From contig NZ_CP035490.1 of NCBI RefSeq assembly GCF_004135205.1, positions 4,321,644-4,385,643 of the forward strand: DNA of 64,000 bases. The letters run 5' to 3'. Positions 9,286-18,150 of the stretch are shown piece by piece. The translations under genes were made by a program, and so were the position numbers. Positions within the stretch are counted from its first letter, which is position 1, and the number at the start of each line of letters is the position of its first letter. The notes under the pieces were generated by a model, which saw only the letters and a program-made list of their open reading frames with translations, ran no database searches and was not told where the DNA came from. The DNA is from Hahella sp. KA22 (lineage in GTDB: Bacteria > Pseudomonadota > Gammaproteobacteria > Pseudomonadales > Oleiphilaceae).

Positions 9286-10050
9286 TTATTCCAGCATGCC
9301 CGCCTGCGACTTCAACGCATCCATGTCCAGGATCTGTATTTCACCATAGGACGTGGCGATAAGCCCTTTCTGCTCCAGCTCCTTAAGTATCTGGTTAACC
9401 GTTTGTCTGGACACCCCCAGCATCATGCCCAATTGCTCCTGCTGAATGTGTATCACGCGTCGCGCCTGCCCGCTGAAGTCGCCATAACCTTCCGCCATCA
9501 CCACCAGCCTGCGCGCTAATCGCAGAGGCGCCGGCAGCAGGGTGGCGTCTTCCACCGCGCGAAACGCCAGGCGCAGTTTGAAGCAAAGCAGCACGCCGAA
9601 GTCCCGCCAGAAATGCGGCTTCGCCGCCAGCAGAGATTCCAGTCCTTTTTGCGACAAATGCAACAAGGTTGTCGGGGTTTCCGCCAAGGCGCTGTGAGTA
9701 CGGTCCAGTCTGTCAAACAGGGCGATTTCTCCGAACCAGTTGGGAGGCTCCACAAACGCCAGAATCGCCTCTTTGCCATTTTCATTGACGCCAGTGACTC
9801 TTAACGACCCTTTCACCACAGCGTAAATACCGGCGGGCTTGTCGCCGCGTCGAAACAGAAATTCCCCCGATCGAAGCGTCTTAATTTGCGCCAGATTCAG
9901 CAGGTCGGTCTTTAAATCTTCTGGAATAGCGCGAAACCAGGCTCCGCGGTTTAGCAGGTCGTAATACTCGTGGGTGGACGGCTTGTCAGGCATGGCGCAG
10001 CGCTTATTATTGTGGGGTGATGGCAATGAAATTTTGCGCGATTCAGGCAC
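9286..10050 (-). CDS. Crp/Fnr-family transcription regulator
   Basis: Up to 254 residues: cyclic-nucleotide-binding-like beta-barrel (about 40-155, with LRSGEFLFRRGDKPAGIYAV and GEIALFDRLDRTHSA) and a C-terminal Crp-type winged helix (LGMMLGVSRQTVNQILKEL). No FNR-type N-terminal cysteine cluster is present, so it is not an oxygen sensor of that kind. The ligand is unknown. The annotated start is GTG 10050; an ATG at 9993 (MPDKPSTHEYYD) is an equally plausible start and neither has a strong Shine-Dalgarno. Confidence 0.88.
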   Translation of the reverse strand: MPESRKISLPSPHNNKRCAMPDKPSTHEYYDLLNRGAWFRAIPEDLKTDLLNLAQIKTLRSGEFLFRRGDKPAGIYAVVKGSLRVTGVNENGKEAILAFVEPPNWFGEIALFDRLDRTHSALAETPTTLLHLSQKGLESLLAAKPHFWRDFGVLLCFKLRLAFRAVEDATLLPAPLRLARRLVVMAEGYGDFSGQARRVIHIQQEQLGMMLGVSRQTVNQILKELEQKGLIATSYGEIQILDMDALKSQAGMLE

Positions 10051-10140
10051 AGATCTTACAAAACTTCGATATCAATTGCGCGCTTATCGTTGGAAAGTCC
10101 GCCGCAAAGGGCCGGTAATCAGGAAAGGAGTGGTAACAAG

Positions 10141-10181
10141 AGAAAAAGACCGCGCCGCAGGAGGGTCCAGGCGGCGCGGTG
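10141..10181 (-). terminator. Rho-independent terminator after the protease/CAP gene
   Basis: On the minus strand ACCGCGCCGC pairs with GCGGCGCGGT across a 12-nt loop and is followed by CTTTTTCTC. It starts 13 bases after the CAP-domain stop codon. Confidence 0.88.
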
Positions 10182-10193
10182 TGAAGGCTGGAC

Positions 10194-10613
10194 TTATTCC
10201 CCGCCGAACACGGAGGTCCAATAATGCGGATAACTGGCCGAGGACGTGCTCACTTTCTTCGCGCCCATTTCGGTGTACTCCGCTCCCATGATATTGGAGC
10301 AATGACCCGGGCTCTTCAGCCACCCAGCCATAACTTGCTGTGTAGACTCATAACCCGCTGCGATGTTCTCGCCTACGCGCCAGGAGTTATAGCCTTCCGC
10401 GCGAGTGCGATCGCCAACCTGCGAACCATCAGAACCGGTATGGCTGAAGAAGTTGTTGTTCACCATATCTTCAGTGTGCTTGGTCGCCGCGGCGCCCAGC
10501 TTACAGTTCCATACCAGAGGCTCTGCCGCCGGGAAGTAGGCTGAACCACAGTTACGGCCCTCGCTACGCGCTTTATTGTGCGCTTCCAGCAGGGCTTTTT
10601 GCGATTCAGTCAA
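10194..10613 (-). CDS. CAP domain, C-terminal part of a frameshifted protease-CAP fusion
   Basis: The CAP domain covers all 139 residues (LLEAHNKARS, NNNFFSHTGSDG, VGENIAAGYES, GWLKSPGHCSNIM, YWTSVFGGE). The nominal TTG start at 10613 is not a natural gene start: the same frame continues upstream through DPT-type repeats (...TNPDDCELTES) as far as the 8-bp repeat unit at 10834-10841. Adding one base there gives 10194-12472 as a single 760-codon frame. It is therefore best read as the C-terminal domain of the trypsin-like protein upstream. It is a close paralogue of the lipoprotein at 1901-2455. Confidence 0.8.
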   Translation of the reverse strand: MTESQKALLEAHNKARSEGRNCGSAYFPAAEPLVWNCKLGAAATKHTEDMVNNNFFSHTGSDGSQVGDRTRAEGYNSWRVGENIAAGYESTQQVMAGWLKSPGHCSNIMGAEYTEMGAKKVSTSSASYPHYWTSVFGGE

Positions 10614-12472
10614 CTCGCAATCATCTGGATTAGTAGGGTCTGTGGGATCTGTAGGATCGGTTGGATCTGTAGGGTCGGTTGGATCTGTGGGGTCGGTTGG
10701 CTCACCTGGCTCGTTAGGATCATTAGGGTCATTTGGATCTGTCGGAAATCCAGGATCGTCCGGATCGATTGGATCAGTTGGATCAGTTGGATCAGTTGGA
10801 TCAGTTGGATCAGTTGGATCAGTTGGATCAGTTGGATCGTTGGATCTGTTGGATCTGTCGGATCTGTCGGATCTGTCGGATCTGTCGGATCTGTCGGATC
10901 TGTCGGATCAGTTGGATCAGTTGGATCGGTTGGATCGGTTGGATCTGTCGGATCAGTTGGATCAGTTGGATCAGTTGGATCAGTTGGGTCCGTTGGATCT
11001 GTCGGATCAGTTGGATCGGTTGGATCTGTCGGATCAGTTGGATCGGTTGGATCGGTTGGATCGGTTGGATCGGTTGGATCTGTCGGATCAGTTGGATCGG
11101 TTGGGTCCGTTGGATCTGTCGGATCGGTTGGATCGGTTGGATCGGTTGGATCGGTTGGATCGGTTGGATCAGTTGGATCAGTTGGATCAGTTGGATCAGT
11201 TGGATCAGTTGGATCGGTTGGATCGGTTGGATCGGTTGGATCGGTTGGATCGGTTGGATCAGTTGGGTCCGTTGGATCAGTCGAGTCATCATCATAAGAG
11301 GCGGTCAACGTCACGCCGCTATAGCGCAAATAGCCGTGCAGCATGATGTGATACACGCCAGGTCTCACCACCAGATCGTCACAGACCTCTTCATTGCCAT
11401 TTTTGTAGGGACGGCAATCGTATTCGGTCAGGGTTGGATCTTCTTCCGCTCTGACGTACAGGTCAACGTCTCCACGACCGCCTTCGATCTTAACGGAAAG
11501 ATGCTTGGCGCCTTCAGGCACTTCAATGGTGTAGTACACCTTGCTGTCGGATACGCCGCTCAAATCGTCGATTGGCTTACCGTTGCCCAGCACATTATCG
11601 TCGTCGCCATCGCCATCATCGGGGCCGTCTGGATCATCCGGATCGCCGGGATCAGGCGTGTCGCCGCCGACATAGGAGGCTACCCAGTCTTTGAAGCTGG
11701 GCGCGGCGGTGTATACGCCGTATTTTCCTGGTCTTGCGCAACCATCGCCCCAGCTTACGATACCCAGCTGACGGAACTCGCCGGCCTGGTTAACAAACAA
11801 AGGACCGCCGGAGTCGCCCTGACAGGAGTCTTTCCCACCCTGCTCCAACCCCGCGCACAGGTTATAGTCATAGATAGCGCCGTCGCCGTAGGCCATGCGA
11901 CACTCATCGAGAGTCACTACCGGCACATCCACTTTCTGCAGGACGTCCGGAGAGCCGCCGCCTTCGCGCAATGCGCCCCAGCCAATCACTGTCACATCAC
12001 TGCCGGGCATAATGTCATTCGGGTCGCCCAGAGTAATACGGGTGTACTTCTCGTCCACTTTTTCCGACAGCTTCAGCAAAGCGATGTCATTTTCCAGAGT
12101 CTGTTCATTAAACTCCGGGTGATTGATCACCTCCACCACTTGGATTTTCTGTGCGTCGCGCATGTCGTTCTGATCGTGAAGACCGATGACGGCTTTGAAG
12201 CTTTCAGCGGAAATGCCGGCGGTACAGTGGGCCGCGGTGAGCACATAATAATCATCTATTACCGACGCGCCGCACCACTGGCCGCCGTTGTATTGCAGAT
12301 ACACCATAAAGGGAAATTCGCCCTCGGCGGCGTCTTCACCGCCGACGATCTTGGGCGTCAAATTGCGATATACGCTTAGATCTTCCGGCGCGCTTGGGTT
12401 CGCGTAGCTCGCGCCGCTAAAGGTGAGGCCGGCAATCATCCCTGCCAGCAGGTTCTTTTGAAACGGTTTCAT
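10610..12472 (-). CDS. Secreted trypsin-like serine protease with PPC domain and DPT repeat; frame lost in the repeat
   Basis: 620 residues as it stands. Signal peptide (about 1-24), S1 protease with activation site IVGG at 42-45 and catalytic triad His82 (TAAHC), Asp129 (ENDIALL) and Ser221 (GDSGGP), then a Pro/Asp-rich linker, a bacterial pre-peptidase C-terminal (PPC) domain (about 293-395) and about 50 DPT repeats. After the short unit at 10834-10841 the frame turns into an IQL repeat and stops at 10610, while the true frame runs on into the CAP domain. Secreted by the general pathway, probably with type II export. The PPC domain resembles that of the M28 aminopeptidase at 29245. Confidence 0.9.
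   Translation of the reverse strand: MKPFQKNLLAGMIAGLTFSGASYANPSAPEDLSVYRNLTPKIVGGEDAAEGEFPFMVYLQYNGGQWCGASVIDDYYVLTAAHCTAGISAESFKAVIGLHDQNDMRDAQKIQVVEVINHPEFNEQTLENDIALLKLSEKVDEKYTRITLGDPNDIMPGSDVTVIGWGALREGGGSPDVLQKVDVPVVTLDECRMAYGDGAIYDYNLCAGLEQGGKDSCQGDSGGPLFVNQAGEFRQLGIVSWGDGCARPGKYGVYTAAPSFKDWVASYVGGDTPDPGDPDDPDGPDDGDGDDDNVLGNGKPIDDLSGVSDSKVYYTIEVPEGAKHLSVKIEGGRGDVDLYVRAEEDPTLTEYDCRPYKNGNEEVCDDLVVRPGVYHIMLHGYLRYSGVTLTASYDDDSTDPTDPTDPTDPTDPTDPTDPTDPTDPTDPTDPTDPTDPTDPTDPTDPTDPTDPTDPTDPTDPTDPTDPTDPTDPTDPTDPTDPTDPTDPTDPTDPTDPTDPTDPTDPTDPTDPTDPTDPTDPTDPTDPTDPTDPTDPTDPTDPTDPTIQLIQLIQLIQLIQLIQLIQLIQSIRTILDFRQIQMTLMILTSQVSQPTPQIQPTLQIQPILQIPQTLLIQMIAS
10628..11288 (-). repeat. 9-bp tandem repeat encoding Asp-Pro-Thr
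   Basis: The core unit on the minus strand is gatccaact or a close variant. About 50 nearly perfect units occupy 10834-11285, followed by a more degenerate stretch (DPN, DPD, EPG variants) down to about 10628. Unit variants form higher-order blocks, a sign of past duplication. One unit at 10834-10841 is 8 bp long and breaks the reading frame. All long ORFs in the other frames of this tract are low-complexity shadows. Confidence 0.95.
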
Positions 12473-12908
12473 AGTTCTATCAGTTCATTGGCGATTGGTG
12501 TTAATAACATCAGGCAGCTTCTTCTAGATTATTCAACAACTGCTACCTGCTTGATTCTGAACGCTAATTTCGGGACACAATGACGCTCCCGCAACAGCAA
12601 ACCAAATCGGCGCCCAGCCTGACCAAGCTAACACGCTCACAAAGAGGCCTACAATTCGGACAGATATGCTAGGAACCAGGGCCTACCCGCGGCGTCTGTG
12701 AGAGTATCGGCAAGACTAGAAACGACAGGGGTTTCAGCCAGGGTCGATACAAATGAGACTAGACTCTAATGCATCGAATAAGCGGCGAAATCTGATAAGA
12801 AAAAGGGATATGCAACTATGTGATTGTGTCTCGGGTTTTCGGCGATATGTGACTGATGAAAAAGAGAAAATTGCTCGTTACGAACAATTGTTGAGGAAAT
12901 GTTTGTAA
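12473..12908. other. Intergenic region upstream of the serine protease
   Basis: About 435 bases with no supported gene. It should hold the promoter of the protease gene near 12480-12560, but I cannot assign elements. Confidence 0.3.
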
Positions 12909-12933
12909 AGACGCCGCCCAGATGGCGGCGTCT
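12909..12933 (-). terminator. Terminator hairpin after the beta-propeller gene
   Basis: AGACGCCGCC pairs perfectly with GGCGGCGTCT across a 5-nt loop; on the minus strand it is followed by TTTAC. It lies 16 bases beyond the stop codon at 12949. Confidence 0.75.
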
Positions 12934-12948
12934 GGTACGGAAAGCGGA

Positions 12949-14229
12949 TTATCCCTGTACTGGGTCCAAGCTGTTCAACACGGATTGCGGGGCTTTCCCC
13001 ATCCGGGAGCGTTGTGGGAACTCGCCCACGGGAATGCGGGCGGCTTCTTGGGTCGTGTCGTAGTCAAACACACCAACCGTGCCCTCCACGCTATTGGAAA
13101 CGAAGCAGTAGGAACCGTCGGAGCTAGTCGTCGCCCAATATGGAAGATCGTAGCCATCCATAATGCGATCCGTCGCCAGGGTTTCCGTGGAAATGATCGC
13201 GACATAGTTATCGATGGTTCCCGCCAGACAGAGTTTCTTACCGTCGCCGGATAGCGCCAGACCATGGTGCGCCGAGTTTTTCGGGAAATCGTCATAATTG
13301 GGATAGTTAGCTTTGCCGAATTCGCTGGCGGGCATTTCCACCGTATGAGTAATAGCGCCCTGCTCCAGATCCACTTTCACAAATCCACGCAGATAGGAAA
13401 GCTGGGCGTACAGGGTTTTCTCATCCGGCGTAAACACATTGGGACGCACTCCCTGGGGAAACTTGATGGTGCGCAACAACTGCAGGGACTCCGCATCGAC
13501 AATGCGCAATGAACGCTCCCCTTTCATGAAGTTCAAGGCGTGAGGCAGCAATACGTTGCCGATACTGGTGTTGTAAATGCGCTTGCCGTCTGGGGAGAAA
13601 TCGTTTTGATGAGGAAAGTCTCCTGTGGCGAATTCGCCTGTGCGTCTGCCGGTGACGGCGTCTATCAGAAAGGCTTTCTTGGATGTGGAATCTGATACAA
13701 CCAGCGTCCCTCCATCAGGGGAAAGCGCCGCGTGGTCCGCATGAAACCCCGGCGCCGGATGCCGCCACAGCATGCGATGTCCCGGCGCGGTGAGATCGAA
13801 TGCCGCCACATCGCCCAAGTAGCCGCGGGATACATACAGCACTGTTCCGTCGGGGGACAGGAAGACATCGTCAACATTGCGTTCGCCGCCGTTTTCATTA
13901 ATAAACGCATCGTACAGCAGCTTCAGAATGCCCATCTCGCTGATGCGTTCCTCTTTATCTTCCGTCACATTCACCGAACCCAGATTGAGAAAGGTGTATG
14001 GGTCGATAAAGCTTACCGTCCCGCTTTGCGCATTCCCCACTAATAGCACATCCCGCATTTCCGAAGCGGCCGCTGGCGCCTCCGCCCTCGCTACACCAGA
14101 AACGCCCAGCGCCAACGCAATAGCCGTCACGCTTAACGCCAGTTTCTTGAATCGCCTCTTCAGGCCACTGCCACGACTATTCCCCTTGGCGTTTACCGCC
14201 CTCACCAGACCCGTTTTATTCTTGCGCAT
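12949..14229 (-). CDS. Exported YVTN/YncE-like beta-propeller protein
   Basis: 426 residues. The N-terminus is long and basic, followed by a hydrophobic signal segment ending VARAEA, then seven-bladed propeller repeats recognisable from recurring units such as VFLSPDGTVLYVSRG, AALSPDGGTLVVSDS, DFSPDGKRIYNTS and ALSGDGKKLCLAG. This is the YncE/cytochrome d1-like 40-residue repeat family, mostly periplasmic and of varied or unknown function. ATG 14229 follows AAGGAG with 8-nt spacing; the upstream ATG at 14253 lies before that site and is rejected. It is transcribed alone. Confidence 0.85.
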   Translation of the reverse strand: MRKNKTGLVRAVNAKGNSRGSGLKRRFKKLALSVTAIALALGVSGVARAEAPAAASEMRDVLLVGNAQSGTVSFIDPYTFLNLGSVNVTEDKEERISEMGILKLLYDAFINENGGERNVDDVFLSPDGTVLYVSRGYLGDVAAFDLTAPGHRMLWRHPAPGFHADHAALSPDGGTLVVSDSTSKKAFLIDAVTGRRTGEFATGDFPHQNDFSPDGKRIYNTSIGNVLLPHALNFMKGERSLRIVDAESLQLLRTIKFPQGVRPNVFTPDEKTLYAQLSYLRGFVKVDLEQGAITHTVEMPASEFGKANYPNYDDFPKNSAHHGLALSGDGKKLCLAGTIDNYVAIISTETLATDRIMDGYDLPYWATTSSDGSYCFVSNSVEGTVGVFDYDTTQEAARIPVGEFPQRSRMGKAPQSVLNSLDPVQG

Positions 14230-14977
14230 CGTTTCAGCTCCTTGATCTTGCATGCTTTATTAGGTCTTTCCTGGTACGGCTCACCTCTCCAGTAATGATG
14301 TAAAAGAGCTCTTTAACAGAAAGCGAAAACCACCGCCGCCCGATATGAACAGGGTTCAAATAAGCTCAACCCGACTAACACTAACTGCACTCAACAAAGT
14401 GATACTGTCGCCTTTCCGACTTTTTTTGGCGGAGCGATACAGTTCAGGAGCGATTTGCGCCTGATTTGAGATTGCCCTTCGCCGACTCTGTAGCAGATTA
14501 CCGTTTGAGAGATCTCTTGTTTGACTATTAACTCTTGTTAATTCATATTATTTCCGGGATTTCAATCAGCAGTGTCATCATGTATGCGAAGGGAAACGCA
14601 ATGCCAGCACGTCGAAGAATCACTCCACTTCTTGTTTTATCACTCATCCTCGCCAGTAAGTTCGTGACGGTGAGTCTCAGCCATATCCGAATCCGGCAAT
14701 AATATTGCCAAACATCAAAGCGCACAAAAAAGCAACGTCTACGAAACGATCACCCACATTAGAGTTTTTTTCTAACTAACCAATATCGTTATTCATAGAA
14801 AAAGTTGCTTATTTATAGTGTTGCACAGGAGACGAAGATCTAATAAAGCCGTCTTTCCCCTGGAAAATATGTTTGTGAACGGTTCTAAGGAGGCGCCTCA
14901 ATATAGATTGGACTGAATGGACAAAGGCGTAACGCCGAAACCTTTGATTAACTTTATTCAGCTAATTATTTAACAAT
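14230..14977. other. Long AT-rich intergenic region
   Basis: About 750 bases between divergent genes; base composition becomes AT-rich from about 14500 onward, continuing into the next two genes. A 33-codon ORF (ATG 14601, with AAGGG upstream) encodes a signal-like hydrophobic peptide but has no further support. I see no RNA gene or repeat. Confidence 0.35.
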
Positions 14978-15604
14978 ATGGAAAATATAAAAATTTTAAT
15001 AGCCGATGATCATCAAGTATTTCGGCAGGGGCTAATTTCTCTTATTAGCAATAACTCAGACATAGAGATAGCGAATGATTGTGATAACGGCACAGAGGCA
15101 TTAACTTTTATTGAGAATCTTAAACCAGACATTGCTATTTTAGATGTTTCCATGCCGGGGATGAATGGTCTTGAAGTTATGTCACATGTTTTGGAGGAAG
15201 GTCTCAACACCCGAATTATCTTTCTCACTATGCATAAAGAAATTAAGATCATCGACCACGCGATGGCTCAAGGAGCATCAGGCTATTTACTTAAAGACGA
15301 AGCGTTTGAGCATCTTTTGAGCGCTATCGAGCTGGTTTCACAAGGCAAAATATATCTTTCTATAGAACTGAATAGCGAATTAGCCACCTACCGGTCAAAC
15401 AGATCCCATGAAGGTTTAACCGCGAGAGAAGCGGAAATTGTCCACTATATTTCCAATGGGCTTTCCAATAAAGAAATTGCAAAAGAGTTACATATTTCAC
15501 CAAGAACAGTCGATACGCACAGAACGCGACTCATGAGAAAATTGGGGCTACACCGAGCTACTGATTTAGTGCGGTATGCTATTAAAGAAGGATTAGACAT
15601 ATAG
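14978..15604 (+). CDS. NarL/FixJ-family (LuxR-type) response regulator
   Basis: 208 residues. Receiver domain (about 3-120) with the acidic pair Asp10/Asp11, phosphoacceptor Asp56 (AILDVSMPG), Thr84 and Lys106, then a LuxR-type helix-turn-helix (about 142-205: LTAREAEIVHYISNGLSNKEIAKELHIS). No histidine kinase gene is adjacent, so it is an orphan here. The gene is much more AT-rich than most of the region, as is the following gene, suggesting acquisition by transfer. It is followed directly by a terminator. Confidence 0.92.
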   Translation: MENIKILIADDHQVFRQGLISLISNNSDIEIANDCDNGTEALTFIENLKPDIAILDVSMPGMNGLEVMSHVLEEGLNTRIIFLTMHKEIKIIDHAMAQGASGYLLKDEAFEHLLSAIELVSQGKIYLSIELNSELATYRSNRSHEGLTAREAEIVHYISNGLSNKEIAKELHISPRTVDTHRTRLMRKLGLHRATDLVRYAIKEGLDI

Positions 15605-15612
15605 TATCAAAA

Positions 15613-15644
15613 AGATGCAGCCTGATTCAGGCCGCATCTTTTTT
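15613..15644. terminator. Bidirectional terminator between convergent genes
   Basis: AGATGCaGCCTGA pairs with TCAGGCcGCATCT (one internal mismatch), with A runs on the left and TTTTTT on the right, so it can serve both the response-regulator gene and the minus-strand gene at 15652. Confidence 0.85.
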
Positions 15645-15651
15645 AAGGATT

Positions 15652-16071
15652 CTATTCGGACTCTGGCTCTAACTCCATACCATTTATACTTCCAAGCCTG
15701 GATAGAAAAAAGCAACCCGTGATACTAGCCGCATCGTTTCCAGTATTTTGCATAACACCAGTAAAATTATTTACACCTGTATTTTTAGCTGCATAGACCG
15801 TATTGTATGTATTATTACTCTGATACTGAATAATCAGCACATGATCAAGCTTAACTTTCTTCTCCAAATACCTGCCTGATCCACCCCCTGAAGTTGCGAA
15901 CACGCCTTTACTTTCGGAGGCGTCGCTGGATTCTTCCGTAAACGTTAAAACTGACGCCTTATTAGTGCCATCGCACCCATAATCATAAGTCAAGGTCCAT
16001 TTTCCAGACATGTCCGCCATCGCGGATGAAGACAAAAAAGTCATAGCAATCATTGCAAATAATTTTTTCAT
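15652..16071 (-). CDS. Small secreted hypothetical protein
   Basis: 139 residues with a clear signal peptide (MKKLFAMIAM..., cleavage near AMA-D). The mature part begins MSGKWTLTYDYGCDG and contains two Cys that could form a disulfide (DYGCDG and ITGCFFL). AAGGAG lies 9 nt before the ATG. The sequence is AT-rich like the regulator beside it. I do not recognise the family; the start resembles small beta-barrel domains of exported proteins. Confidence 0.7.
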   Translation of the reverse strand: MKKLFAMIAMTFLSSSAMADMSGKWTLTYDYGCDGTNKASVLTFTEESSDASESKGVFATSGGGSGRYLEKKVKLDHVLIIQYQSNNTYNTVYAAKNTGVNNFTGVMQNTGNDAASITGCFFLSRLGSINGMELEPESE

Positions 16072-16343
16072 AAGAAACTACTCCTTTAGCAGTTAAAGTG
16101 GCGATATAACATTTAATTCACTCCCTTTAAGCTACAAGTGCTTTTTGAATTAAATGGCGCGACTTGAACTTTATCCTGTGAGTCAGACCTTGTATTTCGA
16201 GTGAATACTGTATTTAGTGTAAGGAAGATGCTCTAAGTATTAATCAGATAAGTAGCTTCTTCGGAGTAACTATCACTTTATTTGACCGCTTTTAACGGGC
16301 CGCTGAGGCAACGAATTGAGCCTGCTTTATAGAAGGCTGACAT

Positions 16344-16991
16344 TTACGACTGGCGGATCACAATAATCGATAAATCATCCGCCAATGCCCCACTTTTATT
16401 GCGCGCCAAATCAGCAAACTGCGACGCCGTCGCACCGGCGGAGTTCACTAACTGTTTGATGTGCGACCAAGGGGCGTAATTGAAAAAACCGTCGCTACCG
16501 ACGACTAATACTCCCTGGAGAATCATCGGACCAAAGCCGATAGGAACCGCTTCGCCGCTCCCTAACAGAGGCTTACGTCTTTGCAGTTGCGTCAATTCAT
16601 ACACAAATTCCGGATGAAACAGCCAACATTGAGAGTCGCCGACACTGGCGCCAATCACTTCGCCATTGGTGACTTTACCAATCGCCGCCGTCGTCTCACC
16701 CAAAGGGGACATAGCCGCGATTTCCTGATCCCAACGCCGCAAATAACACTCAAGCTCATCTGGTGAATGCAGGTCTTCTTCAAGCAACTGTGAAAATGCA
16801 TCGGCCACATAGTCTGAAGCCTCTTTTCCGCCGGCCCCATCAGCGACGCAGAACCAGATGCAACCGTCTTTTTCGTGTACAAAAAGAGCATCCTCACCGT
16901 GCGCGGACTGGGCTTCAAGGTAGTGGGAAAAATCGAACGGGGAGAATACATCCATGATGGCGTTATACTCTGGAATGTGGTTGAATTTCAT
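16344..16991 (-). CDS. PP2C-like serine/threonine phosphatase
   Basis: 215 residues with the PPM/PP2C metal-binding motifs in order: VADGAGGKEASD, GETTAAIG, GASVGDSQCWL, VGSDGFFNY and the terminal DDLSIIVI. Such proteins dephosphorylate Ser/Thr targets, often opposing Hanks-type kinases or acting in type VI secretion or partner switching. No kinase is adjacent. The start may be ATG 16991 or ATG 16955; neither has a clear Shine-Dalgarno. Confidence 0.82.
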   Translation of the reverse strand: MKFNHIPEYNAIMDVFSPFDFSHYLEAQSAHGEDALFVHEKDGCIWFCVADGAGGKEASDYVADAFSQLLEEDLHSPDELECYLRRWDQEIAAMSPLGETTAAIGKVTNGEVIGASVGDSQCWLFHPEFVYELTQLQRRKPLLGSGEAVPIGFGPMILQGVLVVGSDGFFNYAPWSHIKQLVNSAGATASQFADLARNKSGALADDLSIIVIRQS

Positions 16992-17098
16992 AGATTTTTC
17001 ATAGTGATAGTATAATCGCCGCCTAACGGACTTTTCTCTTAAAGCTTGGCAATATCGCCAAGGAAGAAGCTCGGCTTAATACTTAGATGGACTAACTT

Positions 17099-17560
17099 AT
17101 GAAACTGGATATTCAGGAATACGCCAACAAAAGCGTACTTTGCTGGCTGGCTACATCAAGTCTTGAGGGAGAACCCAATGTCTCGCCGAAAGAGATTTTC
17201 CTCGCCCTGAATCCCACAACATTATTAATCGCCAACATCGCCTCTCCCATCAGTGAACGCAATATCCGCGCTAATCCCAGAGTTTGCGTCAGCTATATCG
17301 ATGTCTTTGAGCAAAGAGGCTGCAAAATAAAAGGCGATGCGCGGGTAATCGAGCCTGCAGCTCCAGAGTGGAATGACTATCTGAACCAACTTAAAACCCT
17401 GGCGGGAGAGAGCTTCCCCATTAAAAACATCTTTGAAGTCAGCATCTCCAGATCCGCCAATATTCTCGCCCCAAGCTACCTGCTTTTTCCTGAGGTAAAC
17501 GTTGAACAGCAGATTGAAAGCGCGAAGAAGGCCTATGGGGTGAAAGTTGAGGCAGATTGA
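17099..17560 (+). CDS. Pyridoxamine 5'-phosphate oxidase-like flavin-binding protein
   Basis: 153 residues with the split beta-barrel FMN-binding fold of the PNPOx-like superfamily: LCWLATSSLEGEPNVSPKEIFLAL near the start, then NPRVCVSYIDVFEQRGCKIKGDARV. The size is typical of stand-alone family members, whose substrates (FMN, F420, haem) vary and cannot be settled here. It is divergent from the phosphatase gene. Confidence 0.8.
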   Translation: MKLDIQEYANKSVLCWLATSSLEGEPNVSPKEIFLALNPTTLLIANIASPISERNIRANPRVCVSYIDVFEQRGCKIKGDARVIEPAAPEWNDYLNQLKTLAGESFPIKNIFEVSISRSANILAPSYLLFPEVNVEQQIESAKKAYGVKVEAD

Positions 17561-17688
17561 CTTGCAACCTTGATATCTGATGAACCTCTCACCTATCCCA
17601 TCCGCCAGATCACATTTGCCTGCAGCTTTTTGTACCATTCGCCTCTGCAGTAAAGACAAGCGGCTAAAGGAGTTAGACAGAATCAGTT

Positions 17689-18150
17689 ATGGCGATAATA
17701 CTCGGGATTCATTCAAATGTAGCTTCTGGAGAGTATACCAGCGGTCACGCGTGGATATCTGTAACTGAAGCAGGTATAACCACCCGTTATGGCTTATGGC
17801 CTGACGCTCATCCCAAAACAGTGGACAATGGAGTTGGCACTGATATAAGGAAGAATATGGAGCCTCCCACAGGAGTTGCAAATCGCTATTATCAGCTAAC
17901 ACCAGAGCAGACCAATACACTCAGGAACTTACTACTTCAGAATGTAACATGGACCTATACCAACACCTGCGCCTCCTGGGCCAGCGAAGTGGTCTATCAG
18001 GCTACAGGAAAAGATGTTGACGCTGACGACTGGGGCGGTTTTGAAACGCCACGAGAGCTGGGAACAAATATCGTCCTTTTAGAGGCCAAAGATCCCACAA
18101 GTAAAACCAAGCCCAAAATTCTCAAAAATGCTGGATTAAGTTCATGGTAA
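17689..18150 (+). CDS. Putative permuted NlpC/P60-like cysteine hydrolase (candidate effector)
   Basis: 153 residues without a signal peptide. A conserved-looking His in SGHAWIS (His20) precedes a Cys in TNTCASWASEVVY (Cys94): the His-then-Cys order of permuted NlpC/P60 (LRAT/YaeF-like) amidases, and TCASWASE resembles the catalytic NC-x-x-W/F-A helix. Assignment is by motif only. The gene overlaps a downstream lipoprotein gene by 7 bases (ATGGTAA), the arrangement of an antibacterial effector with a periplasmic immunity protein. Upstream AAGGAG is 16 nt from the ATG, unusually far. A housekeeping hydrolase is the alternative. Confidence 0.55.
   Translation: MAIILGIHSNVASGEYTSGHAWISVTEAGITTRYGLWPDAHPKTVDNGVGTDIRKNMEPPTGVANRYYQLTPEQTNTLRNLLLQNVTWTYTNTCASWASEVVYQATGKDVDADDWGGFETPRELGTNIVLLEAKDPTSKTKPKILKNAGLSSW

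Noticed and set aside
10576-12379. Long plus-strand and other-frame ORFs across the DPT repeat (Gly-Ser-Val, Leu-Asp and Ile-Gln repeats)
   Set aside because: They are alternative readings of a 9-bp tandem repeat; only the minus-strand DPT frame joins real domains.
14601-14702. 33-codon ORF with signal-like peptide
   Set aside because: Short, no downstream domain and no conserved motif; composition of the region makes such ORFs likely by chance.
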